Shown here: positions 52,482-61,711 of the stretch, piece by piece
Position numbering within the stretch: the stretch's first letter is position 1
How the letters are laid out: every line of letters starts with the position of its first letter
NCBI RefSeq assembly: GCF_001544835.2
Contig: NZ_FCNX02000014.1
Coordinates: forward strand, 62,001-126,000
From: Caballeronia fortuita
GTDB taxonomy: Bacteria > Pseudomonadota > Gammaproteobacteria > Burkholderiales > Burkholderiaceae
DNA: 64,000 nucleotides
Direction of reading: 5' to 3'
Notes under the pieces: model-generated
What the model saw: only the letters and a program-made list of their open reading frames with translations
What the model was told of the DNA's origin: nothing
The model's database searches: none
Position numbers and translations under genes: made by a program

Positions 52482-53738
52482 CTACGCGCCCTCGCGCGAG
52501 AGCGCCGCGATGCCTTCCAGCAGACGCTCGGCATCCGACATCCGCGAAAAAAGCGCGGGCGTCACGCGCACGACTTCGCCTGCGTCCGGGCCTGGCCGCG
52601 TCACGGTGAACACGCCGAAGCGGTCGCGCAAAGCGGCGACGATCGCGTCGCAGCCATCTTTGGTCGCGTGCCCGTTCAGCCGGAACGCGGTGATGCCCGC
52701 GGTCATCGAAGGATCGTCGGGCGTCATGATCTGCACGCCGCGAAGTTCGCGCGCGGGTTTCGCCCACGCATCGCGCAACGCTCGCAGACGCGCTTCTTTG
52801 GCCTTCGCGCCGATGCGCACGTGCACGTCGAGCGCCGATGGCAGCGAAAACCACGCGGCGAAGTTCGGCGAGCCGGTGTGCACGCGCGCGCGGATATCGT
52901 CGGCGGGCCAACTGGTGTCGCCCAGATACGGATCGATCGATGCGACGTGTCCCTTGCGGATATAGATCGCGCCGCAGCCGAGCGGCGCGCCGATCCACTT
53001 GTGCAGATTCAGCGCGGCGAACGGCGCGTCCAGATCGGGCACGTCGAAATTGAGCTGACCCCAGGAATGCGCGGCATCGACGATCACGTCGGCGCCCGCC
53101 TGTTTCGCCATCGCCGATATCTCCGCGACCGGGATCACGAGGCCCGTCGCGAAGCATACGTGCGACAGCAGCACGAGCCGCGTGCGCGGATGCGCACGTA
53201 GCGCCTTCGCGTAAGTTTCGAGCACGGCTTCACGCGTCGCGGGTTCGGGCATCGTGATACGCACGGGCGACACGCCGCGCCGCGCGCGCAGCCATTCCAT
53301 CGCGTCCTTCGCGCACGGGTAATCCAGATCGCTGTAGAGCACCGTGTCGCCGCTTGCGAGGCGGTTGTAGCCGCTGATCAGCGCGAGCAGCGCTTCGGTC
53401 GCGTTGCGCGTCAGCTCGATTTCCTCGACCGCGCAGCCCATCTCCCGCGCGACGCGCTCACGCAAACCCTGATACAGCGTCATCAAATGCGGACGGATCA
53501 GGAGCGTCGTTTCGCGATTCACGCGCTCGGTCCAGTAATGGAACATCGCCTTGACCGGCTCCGTCATCGCACCCCAGAAGCCGTTCTCCAGATTGATCAG
53601 CGCGTCCGACTGGCGCCACAGGCCGCGCACCGCATGCCAGTAATGCTCGTCGGTGGCGAGGGCTCTCGTGGGCGCGGGCGGAAGGGCCGCAAGCGCGGCG
53701 TCGAAGTCTGAGGTGCGGAAATCGAGGGGATCGGGCAT
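52482..53738 (-). CDS. Class V aminotransferase (isopenicillin-N epimerase-like)
   Basis: 418 residues. PLP fold type I: the Schiff-base lysine is in ALNLHKWIGAPLG, with VIVDAAHSWGQ (Asp) before it and ELTRNATEALLALISGYNRL (phosphate site) near residue 110. The class V subfamily with LENGFWG near the start resembles isopenicillin-N epimerases and cysteine desulfurase-like enzymes, but lacks a desulfurase Cys loop I can see. Function open. Convergent with the sirtuin gene, 3 nt between stops. Confidence 0.85.
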   Translation of the reverse strand: MPDPLDFRTSDFDAALAALPPAPTRALATDEHYWHAVRGLWRQSDALINLENGFWGAMTEPVKAMFHYWTERVNRETTLLIRPHLMTLYQGLRERVAREMGCAVEEIELTRNATEALLALISGYNRLASGDTVLYSDLDYPCAKDAMEWLRARRGVSPVRITMPEPATREAVLETYAKALRAHPRTRLVLLSHVCFATGLVIPVAEISAMAKQAGADVIVDAAHSWGQLNFDVPDLDAPFAALNLHKWIGAPLGCGAIYIRKGHVASIDPYLGDTSWPADDIRARVHTGSPNFAAWFSLPSALDVHVRIGAKAKEARLRALRDAWAKPARELRGVQIMTPDDPSMTAGITAFRLNGHATKDGCDAIVAALRDRFGVFTVTRPGPDAGEVVRVTPALFSRMSDAERLLEGIAALSREGA

Positions 53739-53855
53739 CGAAAAAGGCGTTTTGTCGAAGAAAGGATGGAAAGGCTTACCTCGCCAACCGCTCAGATATG
53801 GTAACGAACTTACCGGGTGACGTGGACAAAGCAGGGACTAATTGCTTCTTTGCAC

Positions 53856-53882
53856 TTAAGACGCAGAACAACGGGCCGTAAT
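53856..53882 (+). promoter_or_regulatory. Candidate sigma28 (FliA) promoter of the chemotaxis receptor
   Basis: TTAAGACG (53856-53863), 11 nt, GCCGTAAT (53875-53882): the spacing equals the TAAAGTTT-N11-GCCGATAA consensus, with four of eight and six of eight matches or so. It lies 118 nt upstream of the MCP start. Confidence 0.5.
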
Positions 53883-53999
53883 CATCAGGAAGAGCGTCGG
53901 CGCACCGCGTGCGCAGAAGGTCGTTCGTGCGTGCAGTATGCCGCGCGAATCGGTCGTGACGCCGTATGTCCCTTAACGGACCCTGAGAGAGCCCTGAAA

Positions 54000-55721
54000 A
54001 TGAACCTCAAGAACATTACGATCCGGAACAAGCTGGTCGCTGGCTTCGGCATTCTGGCTGTGCTCGTCGTGCTGGTGGCGGGCATGTCCCTGCATGCGCT
54101 GTCGGCGGCGACGGACGGTTTCGCGAATTACGTGAACGGCATCAACGCGCGCGCCGACGTCGCCAGTCGGGTCCGCACGGCCGTCGACCGCCGTGCGATC
54201 GCCGCGCGTAATCTCGTGCTCGTTACGAAGCCCGCCGACATCGAGATCGAAAAAGCCGAGGTTACGCGCGCGCACGAGGACCTTCAGGCGCGGCTCAAGC
54301 AGCTCAACGACATGATCGCCGCCGCGAGCGACACGAGCGAGAAGGCGAAGCACCTCGTCGCCGAGATGCTGCGCGTGGAGGCGCTCTACAGTCCGGTCGC
54401 GACGAAAATCGCGGGGCTCGCGCTCTCGGGCAAGCACGAGGAAGCCGTGGTGGCGCTCGACGACGAATGCCGTCCGCTCCTCGCGCAACTCGTGAAAGCC
54501 ACCGACGATTACGCGAGCTACACCGCCACGCGTCGCGACGAAATCGTGCGCGCGGATCAGGCCAGCTACGAGACGCAGCGCAACGTGCTGATCGCGCTGT
54601 GCGCGGCGGCGGCGCTCTTCGCCGTGGTCGCGGGCGTGATGGTCACGCGTTCGATCACGACGCCGATCGGCGAGGCGGTCGGCATCGCGCAGACGGTAGC
54701 GCGCGGCGATCTGACGAGCCGCATCGTCGCACAGGCGAAGGATGAGACCGGCGACCTGCTGCGCGCGCTCGCGACGATGAACACGCGCCTCACCGACATC
54801 GTGAGCCGCGTGCGCGAAAGCAGCGGCGCGGTCGGCGGCGCGGCGAAGGAGCTTGCGACGGGCAATATCGACCTGAGCCAGCGCACCGAGGAACAGGCCG
54901 CGTCGTTGCAGGAAACGGCGGCGAGCATGGAAGAACTCACCTCGACGGTGCGTCAGAACGCCGAGAACGCGCAGCAGGCGAGTTCGCTCGCGTCGAACGC
55001 GTCGGATATCGCAAAGAAGGGCAGCGATGTCGTCGGCCGCGTGGTCGAGACGATGAACGGCATCAGCGACAGCTCCGACAAGATCGCGGATATCACGGGC
55101 ATCATCGAAGGCATCGCGTTCCAGACCAACATTCTCGCGCTCAACGCGGCGGTCGAGGCGGCGCGCGCGGGCGAGCAGGGCCGCGGCTTCGCGGTCGTCG
55201 CGAGCGAAGTGCGCAGTCTCGCGCAGCGTTCGTCGACGGCGGCCAAGGAGATCAAGGAACTGATCGCGGATTCGGTCGGCAAGGTGCGCGACGGTTCCGT
55301 GCTGGCAAGCGAAGCGGGCACGACGATGGCCGAAGTGACGCAGGCCGTCGCGCGCGTGACGGACATCATGGAGGAGATCGCGGCGGCGTCGGCGGAACAG
55401 GGACGCGGCATCGAGCAGGTGAACCTCGCGATCACGCAGATGGACGAAGTGACGCAGCAGAACGCCGCGCTGGTCGAGGAAGCGGCAGCGGCTGCGACCT
55501 CGCTCGAGGAACAAGGCCGCAGGCTCAACGAAGCCGTTGCGTTCTTCACGGTGGACGGCGCGCCGGCAGCGGTCACGCACGCCGCGCCTCGCATGGAGCG
55601 CGTGGAGAAAGTGCCGCACGCGACACATGTGACGCGCGCGCCCGTTACGAAACCCGCGCCGCGCGTGGCGCAGGTCGCGGTGGCGAACCCCGCCGGCGCC
55701 GACGGCTGGAGCAGCTTCTGA
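54000..55721 (+). CDS. Methyl-accepting chemotaxis protein
   Basis: 573 residues. Helix 1 near 10-30 (NKLVAGFGILAVLVVLVAG), a four-helix-bundle periplasmic sensor, helix 2 near 198-220, HAMP (RSITTPIGEAVGIAQTVARG), then the cytoplasmic coiled coil with the receptor tip EGIAFQTNILALNAAVEAAR and methylation-site helices rich in Glu/Gln/Ala. The C-terminus ends in a Thr/Pro/Ala linker and GWSSF, not the NWETF CheR tether. ATG 54000 is chosen over a longer frame from 53817, since the extra residues are not membrane-like. Ligand unknown. Confidence 0.93.
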   Translation: MNLKNITIRNKLVAGFGILAVLVVLVAGMSLHALSAATDGFANYVNGINARADVASRVRTAVDRRAIAARNLVLVTKPADIEIEKAEVTRAHEDLQARLKQLNDMIAAASDTSEKAKHLVAEMLRVEALYSPVATKIAGLALSGKHEEAVVALDDECRPLLAQLVKATDDYASYTATRRDEIVRADQASYETQRNVLIALCAAAALFAVVAGVMVTRSITTPIGEAVGIAQTVARGDLTSRIVAQAKDETGDLLRALATMNTRLTDIVSRVRESSGAVGGAAKELATGNIDLSQRTEEQAASLQETAASMEELTSTVRQNAENAQQASSLASNASDIAKKGSDVVGRVVETMNGISDSSDKIADITGIIEGIAFQTNILALNAAVEAARAGEQGRGFAVVASEVRSLAQRSSTAAKEIKELIADSVGKVRDGSVLASEAGTTMAEVTQAVARVTDIMEEIAAASAEQGRGIEQVNLAITQMDEVTQQNAALVEEAAAAATSLEEQGRRLNEAVAFFTVDGAPAAVTHAAPRMERVEKVPHATHVTRAPVTKPAPRVAQVAVANPAGADGWSSF

Positions 55722-55740
55722 CGCCGTCGCGTTGCTTCGG

Positions 55741-55756
55741 CCGCACGCTCGTGCGG
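55741..55756. terminator. Hairpin between convergent MCP and PRC-barrel genes
   Basis: CCGCAC-GCTC-GTGCGG, perfect 6-bp stem. No T-run on either side, so weak as a terminator. Confidence 0.4.
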
Positions 55757-55769
55757 CGGCCGATGCGCT

Positions 55770-56207
55770 TTAGTGATGCTCGAACTGCGCGCGCGGGATC
55801 GGCGTCGACTTGACCTTGTTGTACTGGAACTCGGGCAGCGCCTTGATCGCGTCCTTGGTCGCGCCCGCGAGCACGAACTTGCCGTCCTTCACGTCGAGCT
55901 GGTCGATGGGGATGGCCACGTCGTGACGCGCGACGCCCAGGAACTTGTTCGCCGCGATGATCGCGAACGACACCGATTTGTCGGGCGCGACGATGATGTC
56001 GTTGATGACGCCGACGCGTTGTCCCTGTTCGTTGACGACCGGCTTGTTGAGAACCGATTTCTTGACGCTCCAGCCGTCGATGATGGCGGTCGATACTTCG
56101 ACCGATACGCCGAGCGGTTGTGAGCCCGCGACCTGGGCGAACGATGCCGTGGAAGTCAGGCCAAGTGCCGACGATGCAACGAGCAGTGCCACGAGTTTCG
56201 ATTTCAT
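55770..56207 (-). CDS. Exported PRC-barrel domain protein
   Basis: 145 residues, signal peptide 1-24 (STASFAQV). One PRC-barrel (SVLNKPVVNEQGQRVGVIND then LGVARHDVAIPIDQLDV), the small beta domain of photosynthetic reaction centres and RimM. Periplasmic PRC-barrel proteins in Burkholderia have no settled role. Confidence 0.85.
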   Translation of the reverse strand: MKSKLVALLVASSALGLTSTASFAQVAGSQPLGVSVEVSTAIIDGWSVKKSVLNKPVVNEQGQRVGVINDIIVAPDKSVSFAIIAANKFLGVARHDVAIPIDQLDVKDGKFVLAGATKDAIKALPEFQYNKVKSTPIPRAQFEHH

Positions 56208-56383
56208 TGGTTCGATTCCTCAAAGGATTGGGTGTACCGTTCAATGGAATGCGCGATTCAAGCTTCCAGCGCGGTAGAAGTTTGAACGTTAATCGTGGTT
56301 TCTGCAGAAACGGTGTCTGGACGCGCCGCACGCACTGCAATAGTGCGAACGTGCGGCGTCTCGAGCGCGTCCTGATAAAGGCG

Positions 56384-56599
56384 TCAGTGCGATATCCGCT
56401 TGAGCGCGTCGCCCTTGTGCACGGCGCGTCTGCCGCTCTTGTCGCTTTCCACTTCGAAATGCGGATCGTCCTGCGATGCGTTGACGGTATGACCGTCGAG
56501 CGTCGTGCGCTCGGTGACGACGCGCACGATATGCCCCGTCGTTTCGCCTTGCGGCGTGTTCCAGCGGACGTGATCGTGCAGCTTGAAGGTCTTGCTCAT
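56384..56599 (-). CDS. DUF2945 small protein (HVA1/TUDOR-like)
   Basis: 71 residues. HDHVRWNTPQGETTGHIVRV and GRRAVHKGDALKRI match DUF2945, an SH3-like small beta barrel. Soluble, function unknown. A GGAG site precedes ATG 56599. Confidence 0.85.
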   Translation of the reverse strand: MSKTFKLHDHVRWNTPQGETTGHIVRVVTERTTLDGHTVNASQDDPHFEVESDKSGRRAVHKGDALKRISH

Positions 56600-56652
56600 G
56601 GCGTGGGCTCCGGAGTAGTGAAGGCTCTGGCGCGGCGCAACCGCCATGCCCG

Positions 56653-57075
56653 TCATTTCAGGCGGCTGAGCGTCGCGTCGTCGGGACGGCTGTCGAAGTA
56701 GCGGCGCAGCGCTTCATCGAAGACCGCGGGATCGTCGGCGGTATGCGCGAAGAGCGTCATCGACGAATGAAATTTCATGTCGTCCGGATAGCCGAAAATT
56801 GCATCGGCGCCGCGCCCCTGCACGCCGTTGACGATGCGCGTCAGCTCGGCGAGCCGCGCGCCCAGCACGGGATGCGCGAGAAAGGCGCGGGCTTCGTCGC
56901 GCGACGAGATTGCGTAGTGCTGTGCCATCGCGCTGTGTCCGAGACCGGAGATCTGCGGAAAGACGAACCACATCCAGTGCGTGCGTTTGCGGCCGGCGCT
57001 GAGTTCGGCGCGCACATCGTCGATGACGTTTTGCTGTGCATCGACGAAACGCTGCAAGTCGAATGGATCGCTCAT
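56653..57075 (-). CDS. DUF1810 (YbfF/NADAR-like) family protein
   Basis: 140 residues. FDLQRFVDAQQNVIDDVRAE, KRTHWMWFVFPQISGLG and DDMKFHSSMTLFAHT are the DUF1810 signature. These small cytoplasmic proteins are widespread without an assigned reaction. Same strand as the neighbours on both sides; 19 nt separate it from the upstream aldo/keto reductase gene. Confidence 0.9.
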   Translation of the reverse strand: MSDPFDLQRFVDAQQNVIDDVRAELSAGRKRTHWMWFVFPQISGLGHSAMAQHYAISSRDEARAFLAHPVLGARLAELTRIVNGVQGRGADAIFGYPDDMKFHSSMTLFAHTADDPAVFDEALRRYFDSRPDDATLSRLK

Positions 57076-57094
57076 GTTTGCTCCTCGTTTTCCG

Positions 57095-58000
57095 CTAAGC
57101 GACGGCATCGGCAATGCGCTGCCGCATCGCCGCATCGGGATAGACGCCGAAGCCCGCGCGCGCGTTGTCGATCATGTATTCGCGCCGTCCCGTGCCGGGA
57201 ATGACGCAGGTCACGGCGGGATTGCCCAGCACGAATTTCAGCAGAAGCTGTGCCCAGGATGTGCAGCCGATGTCCTGGGCGAAACCCGGCAGCGGCCGGT
57301 TGCGCAGGCTCGAAAGCAGCGAGCCGCCGCCGAACGGCTGATTCACGATTACCGCGACGCCGCGCTCGGCGGCGAGCGGCAAGAGGCGCGCTTCGGCGTC
57401 GCGATCGTTGGCGGCGTAGTTGATCTGGACGAAGTCGACGCGTTCGGCGCGCAGCACGGCTTCGACTTGGGCAAACGCGCTGGCGGTGTAATGCGTCACG
57501 CCGATATAGCGCACCTTGCCCGCCGCTTTCCAGTCGCGCAGCGTGGCGAGTTGCGTGCGCCAGTCGAGCAGGTTGTGTATCTGCATGAGGTCGATGCGAT
57601 CGGTCTGCCACAAGCGCAGCGATTGTTCCATCTGCGCGATGCCGGCTTCGCGTCCTTCGGTCCAGACTTTGGTCGCGATGAACGCTTTTTCGCGCGTCTG
57701 CGACTGGGCGAGCAGCGCGCCGCCGACCGCTTCTGAGGAACCGTACATCGGCGACGAATCGATGACCGAGCCGCCGGCCGCGAAGAGCGCGCGCAGGACG
57801 TCGGCAAGTTCGCGGCGGCGGGCGGGGTCGTCGCCGGCGTCGAAGGTGCGCCAGGTGCCGCAGCCGACGACGGGAAGCGGCTCCTTCGTCGACGGGATCG
57901 GGCGAGTGTGCATGGCTTCGGCGGCGTGGGCGGAGCCGGGCGCTTGCGTCACGAGCGCGGCGGCGGTGGTGAAGCGCAGGAAATCGCGGCGGGTGGTCAT
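57095..58000 (-). CDS. Aldo/keto reductase with Tat signal
   Basis: 301 residues. MTTRRDFLRFTTAAALV is a twin-arginine signal, with cleavage near SAHA-A, so the enzyme is folded with cofactor and exported. The AKR barrel shows DSSPMYGSSEAVGG (catalytic Asp and Tyr), KVWTEG, and IDLMQIHN with the catalytic His. A periplasmic AKR is unusual because NAD(P)H is not available there. ATG 58000 starts the Tat motif. Confidence 0.88.
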   Translation of the reverse strand: MTTRRDFLRFTTAAALVTQAPGSAHAAEAMHTRPIPSTKEPLPVVGCGTWRTFDAGDDPARRRELADVLRALFAAGGSVIDSSPMYGSSEAVGGALLAQSQTREKAFIATKVWTEGREAGIAQMEQSLRLWQTDRIDLMQIHNLLDWRTQLATLRDWKAAGKVRYIGVTHYTASAFAQVEAVLRAERVDFVQINYAANDRDAEARLLPLAAERGVAVIVNQPFGGGSLLSSLRNRPLPGFAQDIGCTSWAQLLLKFVLGNPAVTCVIPGTGRREYMIDNARAGFGVYPDAAMRQRIADAVA

Positions 58001-58278
58001 GGGCGGAGCGGCGGATGTCGGCGGACATTGCATATTAGAAAAAATCGGACGATCCGTTGCGCACGTTCGATTCGACTTGGCAATGCGATGACCGGCGCCT
58101 CCAGTCGGCCAGCCCAGCGCCACGCCCATTTTTTCCCTTCCCGAAACGCCCGTTGACGAAAAGTGTCTTTCCGCATCCAGTTCCGCACGTCTACCTTGAA
58201 GTCACGCTTTTTTGCGCTTGCGATGCATCGGGCAACTAATATCTCCGCTCTTGACCGCCGCCTTTACGAACTACAAGC

Positions 58279-59532
58279 ATGGCCGATACCGAAGACATCC
58301 GAGACATGACGCCGCTCGATCTCATCCGCGCGCTGCGGATGGCGGGTCGCGCCGCCGAAGCCTGCGCGCTCGCCACGCGGCTTGCCGATTCGCCCGACCC
58401 CGGCTGCTGGCTCGCGCAGCTCGGCATCGACCTGAATTTTCTCGGTATGCACGCGAAAGCCGAAAGATTTCTGAAGATCGGGCTCGCGGAGCCGCTATCG
58501 ATGACCAACCGGTACTCGCTCACCGAGGAGCTTTGCACGGTGCTGATGTCCCTCGGAAAGTTCCACGAGGCGCACGAGCATTTCCGGACAATCCGCGGCA
58601 GGTCGTATGCGGAGGCGTTCCATCATCTCATTCTCGTCGACAGTTCTGTCACGCAAGGCGTATTGCAGGACAAGTTGCTCGGCATGGACGAGCCCGTCGC
58701 GGGGCTGCGGATATACGTTCTCGCGGAAGGCGGTTTCGGCGATTTCGTCCAGTTCTCGCGTTATATCGATGCCTTGTTGCGCGAAGGCGCGAGCGCCGTC
58801 GTCCTCGAATATTTCCCGGGATGGGACGAGATTTTCCAGCAAAGCGAACAGGTCGAACTGTCCTTGGCGACAAACGAGCAACGCTTCGCCAGGATCCAGA
58901 GTAGCGATCGGATAACCTTCCCGTTCAGCCTCTTCGCGCGTTATCAACGCTCGCCATACTTTCCGATGGAAAATCCCGGCGCGCGCATCGCCATCGATCC
59001 GGCCAAGCGCATGTCCGCCGACATCGACGCGCTGCTGAACATCGAAACGGCGCGTCCGAAGGTCGGCTTGATCTGGCGCAGCGCGAGCAAGGTGCGGCAG
59101 GAGCCGTACCGGTCCATGCCGCTCGCACGGCTCGAACCCTTGCTAGCCGGCCAGACGTGCCAGTTCTATTCGCTTCAGGTCGGCGACATCGGCGACGACG
59201 AACGCGCGATGATGGACCGCCACGGCGTGATCGATATCGGGCCGCGTCTCGCGACCTTCGGCGACACCGCGCGCGTGCTGGAACAGCTCGATCTGCTCGT
59301 TACCGTCGACACGGGCGCGGCGCATCTGGCCGGCGCGCTGAACCGGCCTGTCTGGGTGATGCTGTCGCAGGCCTGCGACAGCCGCTGGCTCGATTGTCAG
59401 CGCTTCACGCCGTGGTATCCGTCGATGTGGCTTTATCGGCAGACGGAACTCGGCAACTGGACGCAGCCGCTCGCCGATCTCCAGCGCGATCTCAATGCTT
59501 TCGCAATGCAGGCGGCTTCCGGAAACCCCTGA
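58279..59532 (+). CDS. TPR-like / glycosyltransferase family 9-like protein
   Basis: 417 residues. The first ~120 are helical repeats resembling TPRs (ACALATRLADSPDPGCWLAQ, AERFLKIGLAEP, HEAHEHFRTIRG). The rest contains LRIYVLAEGGFGDFVQFSRY and VTVDTGAAHLAGALNRPVWV, the GT9/heptosyltransferase-like site. Proteins with this joint layout act on cell-surface or flagellin glycans in other bacteria, an inference here. The last 41 nt overlap the convergent ClC gene. Confidence 0.78.
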   Translation: MADTEDIRDMTPLDLIRALRMAGRAAEACALATRLADSPDPGCWLAQLGIDLNFLGMHAKAERFLKIGLAEPLSMTNRYSLTEELCTVLMSLGKFHEAHEHFRTIRGRSYAEAFHHLILVDSSVTQGVLQDKLLGMDEPVAGLRIYVLAEGGFGDFVQFSRYIDALLREGASAVVLEYFPGWDEIFQQSEQVELSLATNEQRFARIQSSDRITFPFSLFARYQRSPYFPMENPGARIAIDPAKRMSADIDALLNIETARPKVGLIWRSASKVRQEPYRSMPLARLEPLLAGQTCQFYSLQVGDIGDDERAMMDRHGVIDIGPRLATFGDTARVLEQLDLLVTVDTGAAHLAGALNRPVWVMLSQACDSRWLDCQRFTPWYPSMWLYRQTELGNWTQPLADLQRDLNAFAMQAASGNP

Positions 59533-61282
59533 AACCCCTGAAACGCTCGCGCCGATGCTCTTCGTCGAAGTGCGCGCGCGCGGGCTTCACGAGATCGCTG
59601 CGCGACACGATGCCGACGAGCCGCCGCGTCGCCTCGTCCGTCACCACTGGCAGCCGCTCCAGTTCATGCACGGCGAGCCGCGTCGCGGCGAGGCGGCACG
59701 GTTCGCCCGGCAACGCCAACGCCGGCGCGCCGGGCTGTGAGCGCCGCAAGGCATCGCCGATATCGACGCCCGCATCCTGTCCCGCCAACGCCTCGATCAA
59801 CGTCCCCAGCGACGCGCGATCCAGCATGCCGACAAGCACTCCGCCGCGGACGACCGGATAAGCACGATGCGCCTGTTGCGGCCCGAAGTGCTTTGCGAGC
59901 ACATCGGTGAGCGGCGTGGCCGCGTCGATGGTCAGCACGTCGCGCGTCATGACTTCATCGACGTGATGACGCTCCAGCGGATCCACGCCGTATTCGCGAT
60001 AGATGTGATAGCCGCGCCGCGCGATCTTCTCGGTCATGATCGAGCGCTTCATCACGACGGTCGCGAAGCCGTGCGCGACGAGCGTCGCGGCGAGCAGCGG
60101 CAGGAGCGCGTTGGCATCATGCGTGAGGCCGAAGGCGAAGACGATCGCGGTGAGCGGCGCGCCCAGCGTCGCGCCGAGCGTCGCGGCCATGCACACGAGC
60201 GGCCAGAGCGCGGCGTCGTGGCCGGGCAGGATCGCGCCGAGCGCGGTGCCGAGGCCCGCGCCGAGCATGAGCAGCGGCGCGAGCACGCCGCCCGACGTGC
60301 CCGAGGCGAGCGCGACGACCCAGATGATCGCCTTCACGGCGAGAATCGCGAGCGCCACCTGAATCGCGATGTGCTGATGCAGCAGATCGCCGATCACGTC
60401 ATAGCCCACGCCGAGCGCGCGCGGCTCGATATATCCGCCGATACCGACGGCCACCGCGCCGAGCGCCGGCCACCACATCCAGTGGATCGGCAGCTTGTGG
60501 AACAGGTCTTCGAGCTTGTAGAGCGCCGCCGACAGCCCCGACGCCAGCGCGCCCGACAAAAGCCCCGCCACGAGGCACGACAGCAGCGAGATCATGTGCG
60601 GCGGCGGCGTGTCGAGCGGAAAGAGCGCGCCCGTGCCGAACACCGCCGCGCGCGCGAAACCCGCGACCGCGCACGCGAGCGCGACCGGCAGAAAGCTGCG
60701 CGGACGCCATTCGAAGAGCAGCAGCTCGACCGCGAGCAGCACCGCCGCGACGGGCGTGCCGAACACGGCCGTCATGCCCGCCGCCGCGCCCGCGACGAGC
60801 AGCGTCTTGCGCTCGGCCGCCGTCACGTCGAAGCATTGCGCGATCAGCGAGCCGAGCGCGCCGCCCGTCATGATGATCGGGCCTTCCGCGCCGAACGGCC
60901 CGCCGCTGCCGATCACGATGCCCGACGACAGCGGCTTCAGGATCGCCACCTTGGGCGACATGCGGCTCTTGCCGAAGAGAATCGCCTCGATCGCCTCCGG
61001 AATGCCGTGGCCGCGAATCTTGTCCGAGCCGAAGCGCGCCATCATCCCGACGATCAGTCCGCCGATCACCGGAATCGCGATCACCCACGCCCCGAGCGCG
61101 TTGAGCGCGGGCGACCTGTCTTCGATAGACAAGGTGCCGAAGAAAAAGAGATTGGTGAAGAGATGGATGAGCCCGAGCAGCAAGATGGCCGCGAGCGTCG
61201 CGATCCCGCCGATGACGGCGGCGAGCCCGCATATCTTAAGCAGCCGGTCGTTGACCGAAAAGTCGCGTTTGTGTTGGTCCAT
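59492..61282 (-). CDS. ClC family anion channel/antiporter with CBS pair
   Basis: 596 residues. ClC core of about 430 residues: GHGIPEAIEAIL, GSGGPFGAEGP with gating Glu133, and GTSGGVLAP are the three pore-lining segments. The selectivity residue that is Ser in GSGIP of E. coli ClC is His92 here. C-terminal CBS pair (DEVMTRDVLTIDAATPLTDV and LERLPVVTDEATRRLVGIVS), which usually binds nucleotides. The tail RFRGFRGFRKPP comes from 9-bp tandem repeats. Last gene of the HPP-MarR-ClC operon, 18 nt after marR. Confidence 0.9.
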   Translation of the reverse strand: MDQHKRDFSVNDRLLKICGLAAVIGGIATLAAILLLGLIHLFTNLFFFGTLSIEDRSPALNALGAWVIAIPVIGGLIVGMMARFGSDKIRGHGIPEAIEAILFGKSRMSPKVAILKPLSSGIVIGSGGPFGAEGPIIMTGGALGSLIAQCFDVTAAERKTLLVAGAAAGMTAVFGTPVAAVLLAVELLLFEWRPRSFLPVALACAVAGFARAAVFGTGALFPLDTPPPHMISLLSCLVAGLLSGALASGLSAALYKLEDLFHKLPIHWMWWPALGAVAVGIGGYIEPRALGVGYDVIGDLLHQHIAIQVALAILAVKAIIWVVALASGTSGGVLAPLLMLGAGLGTALGAILPGHDAALWPLVCMAATLGATLGAPLTAIVFAFGLTHDANALLPLLAATLVAHGFATVVMKRSIMTEKIARRGYHIYREYGVDPLERHHVDEVMTRDVLTIDAATPLTDVLAKHFGPQQAHRAYPVVRGGVLVGMLDRASLGTLIEALAGQDAGVDIGDALRRSQPGAPALALPGEPCRLAATRLAVHELERLPVVTDEATRRLVGIVSRSDLVKPARAHFDEEHRRERFRGFRGFRKPPALRKH

Positions 61283-61300
61283 GCGGATGCTCCCGGAATT

Positions 61301-61711
61301 TCAGAGATCGATCTGCGGCACGCGAAACGCGCCTTCCAGCGATTTGATTTCAGCGCGATGCAGCGCAGCCAGCCGCGCGAGCACTTCTTCGCCGCGTGTT
61401 TCGAGCAGCACGCGCACCTGCCGGCGATCCTCCTCGCTTTGCGCGCGGCGCACGAGCCCGGCCGCCTCGCAGCGCGTAATCAGCGCCACGACGCCGTGGT
61501 GATGCGCTTGCAGCCGCTCCGCCAGTTCGCCGACCGTCGCCCAGTCGCGGCCCGGATAGCCCTTTATGTGCAAGAGCAGCAGATATTGCAGCGGCGTGAT
61601 GCCTTCGTCCTGCGCGGCGCGCTCAGAAAAGCGCTCGAAGCGCCGCATCTGATAGCGGAATTCGGACAATTGTTCGAAGTCCGGTTTGTCGAGTTTGCGC
61701 GGCGTGTTCAT
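61301..61711 (-). CDS. MarR family repressor
   Basis: 136 residues. GITPLQYLLLLHIKGYPG, then VGELAERLQAHHHGVVALITRCEAAGLV and the wing SEEDRRQVRVLLETRGEEVL are a complete MarR winged helix. ATG 61711 overlaps the HPP stop by 4 nt. It most likely represses this operon through the palindrome at 62951-62994. Signal unknown. Confidence 0.9.
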   Translation of the reverse strand: MNTPRKLDKPDFEQLSEFRYQMRRFERFSERAAQDEGITPLQYLLLLHIKGYPGRDWATVGELAERLQAHHHGVVALITRCEAAGLVRRAQSEEDRRQVRVLLETRGEEVLARLAALHRAEIKSLEGAFRVPQIDL

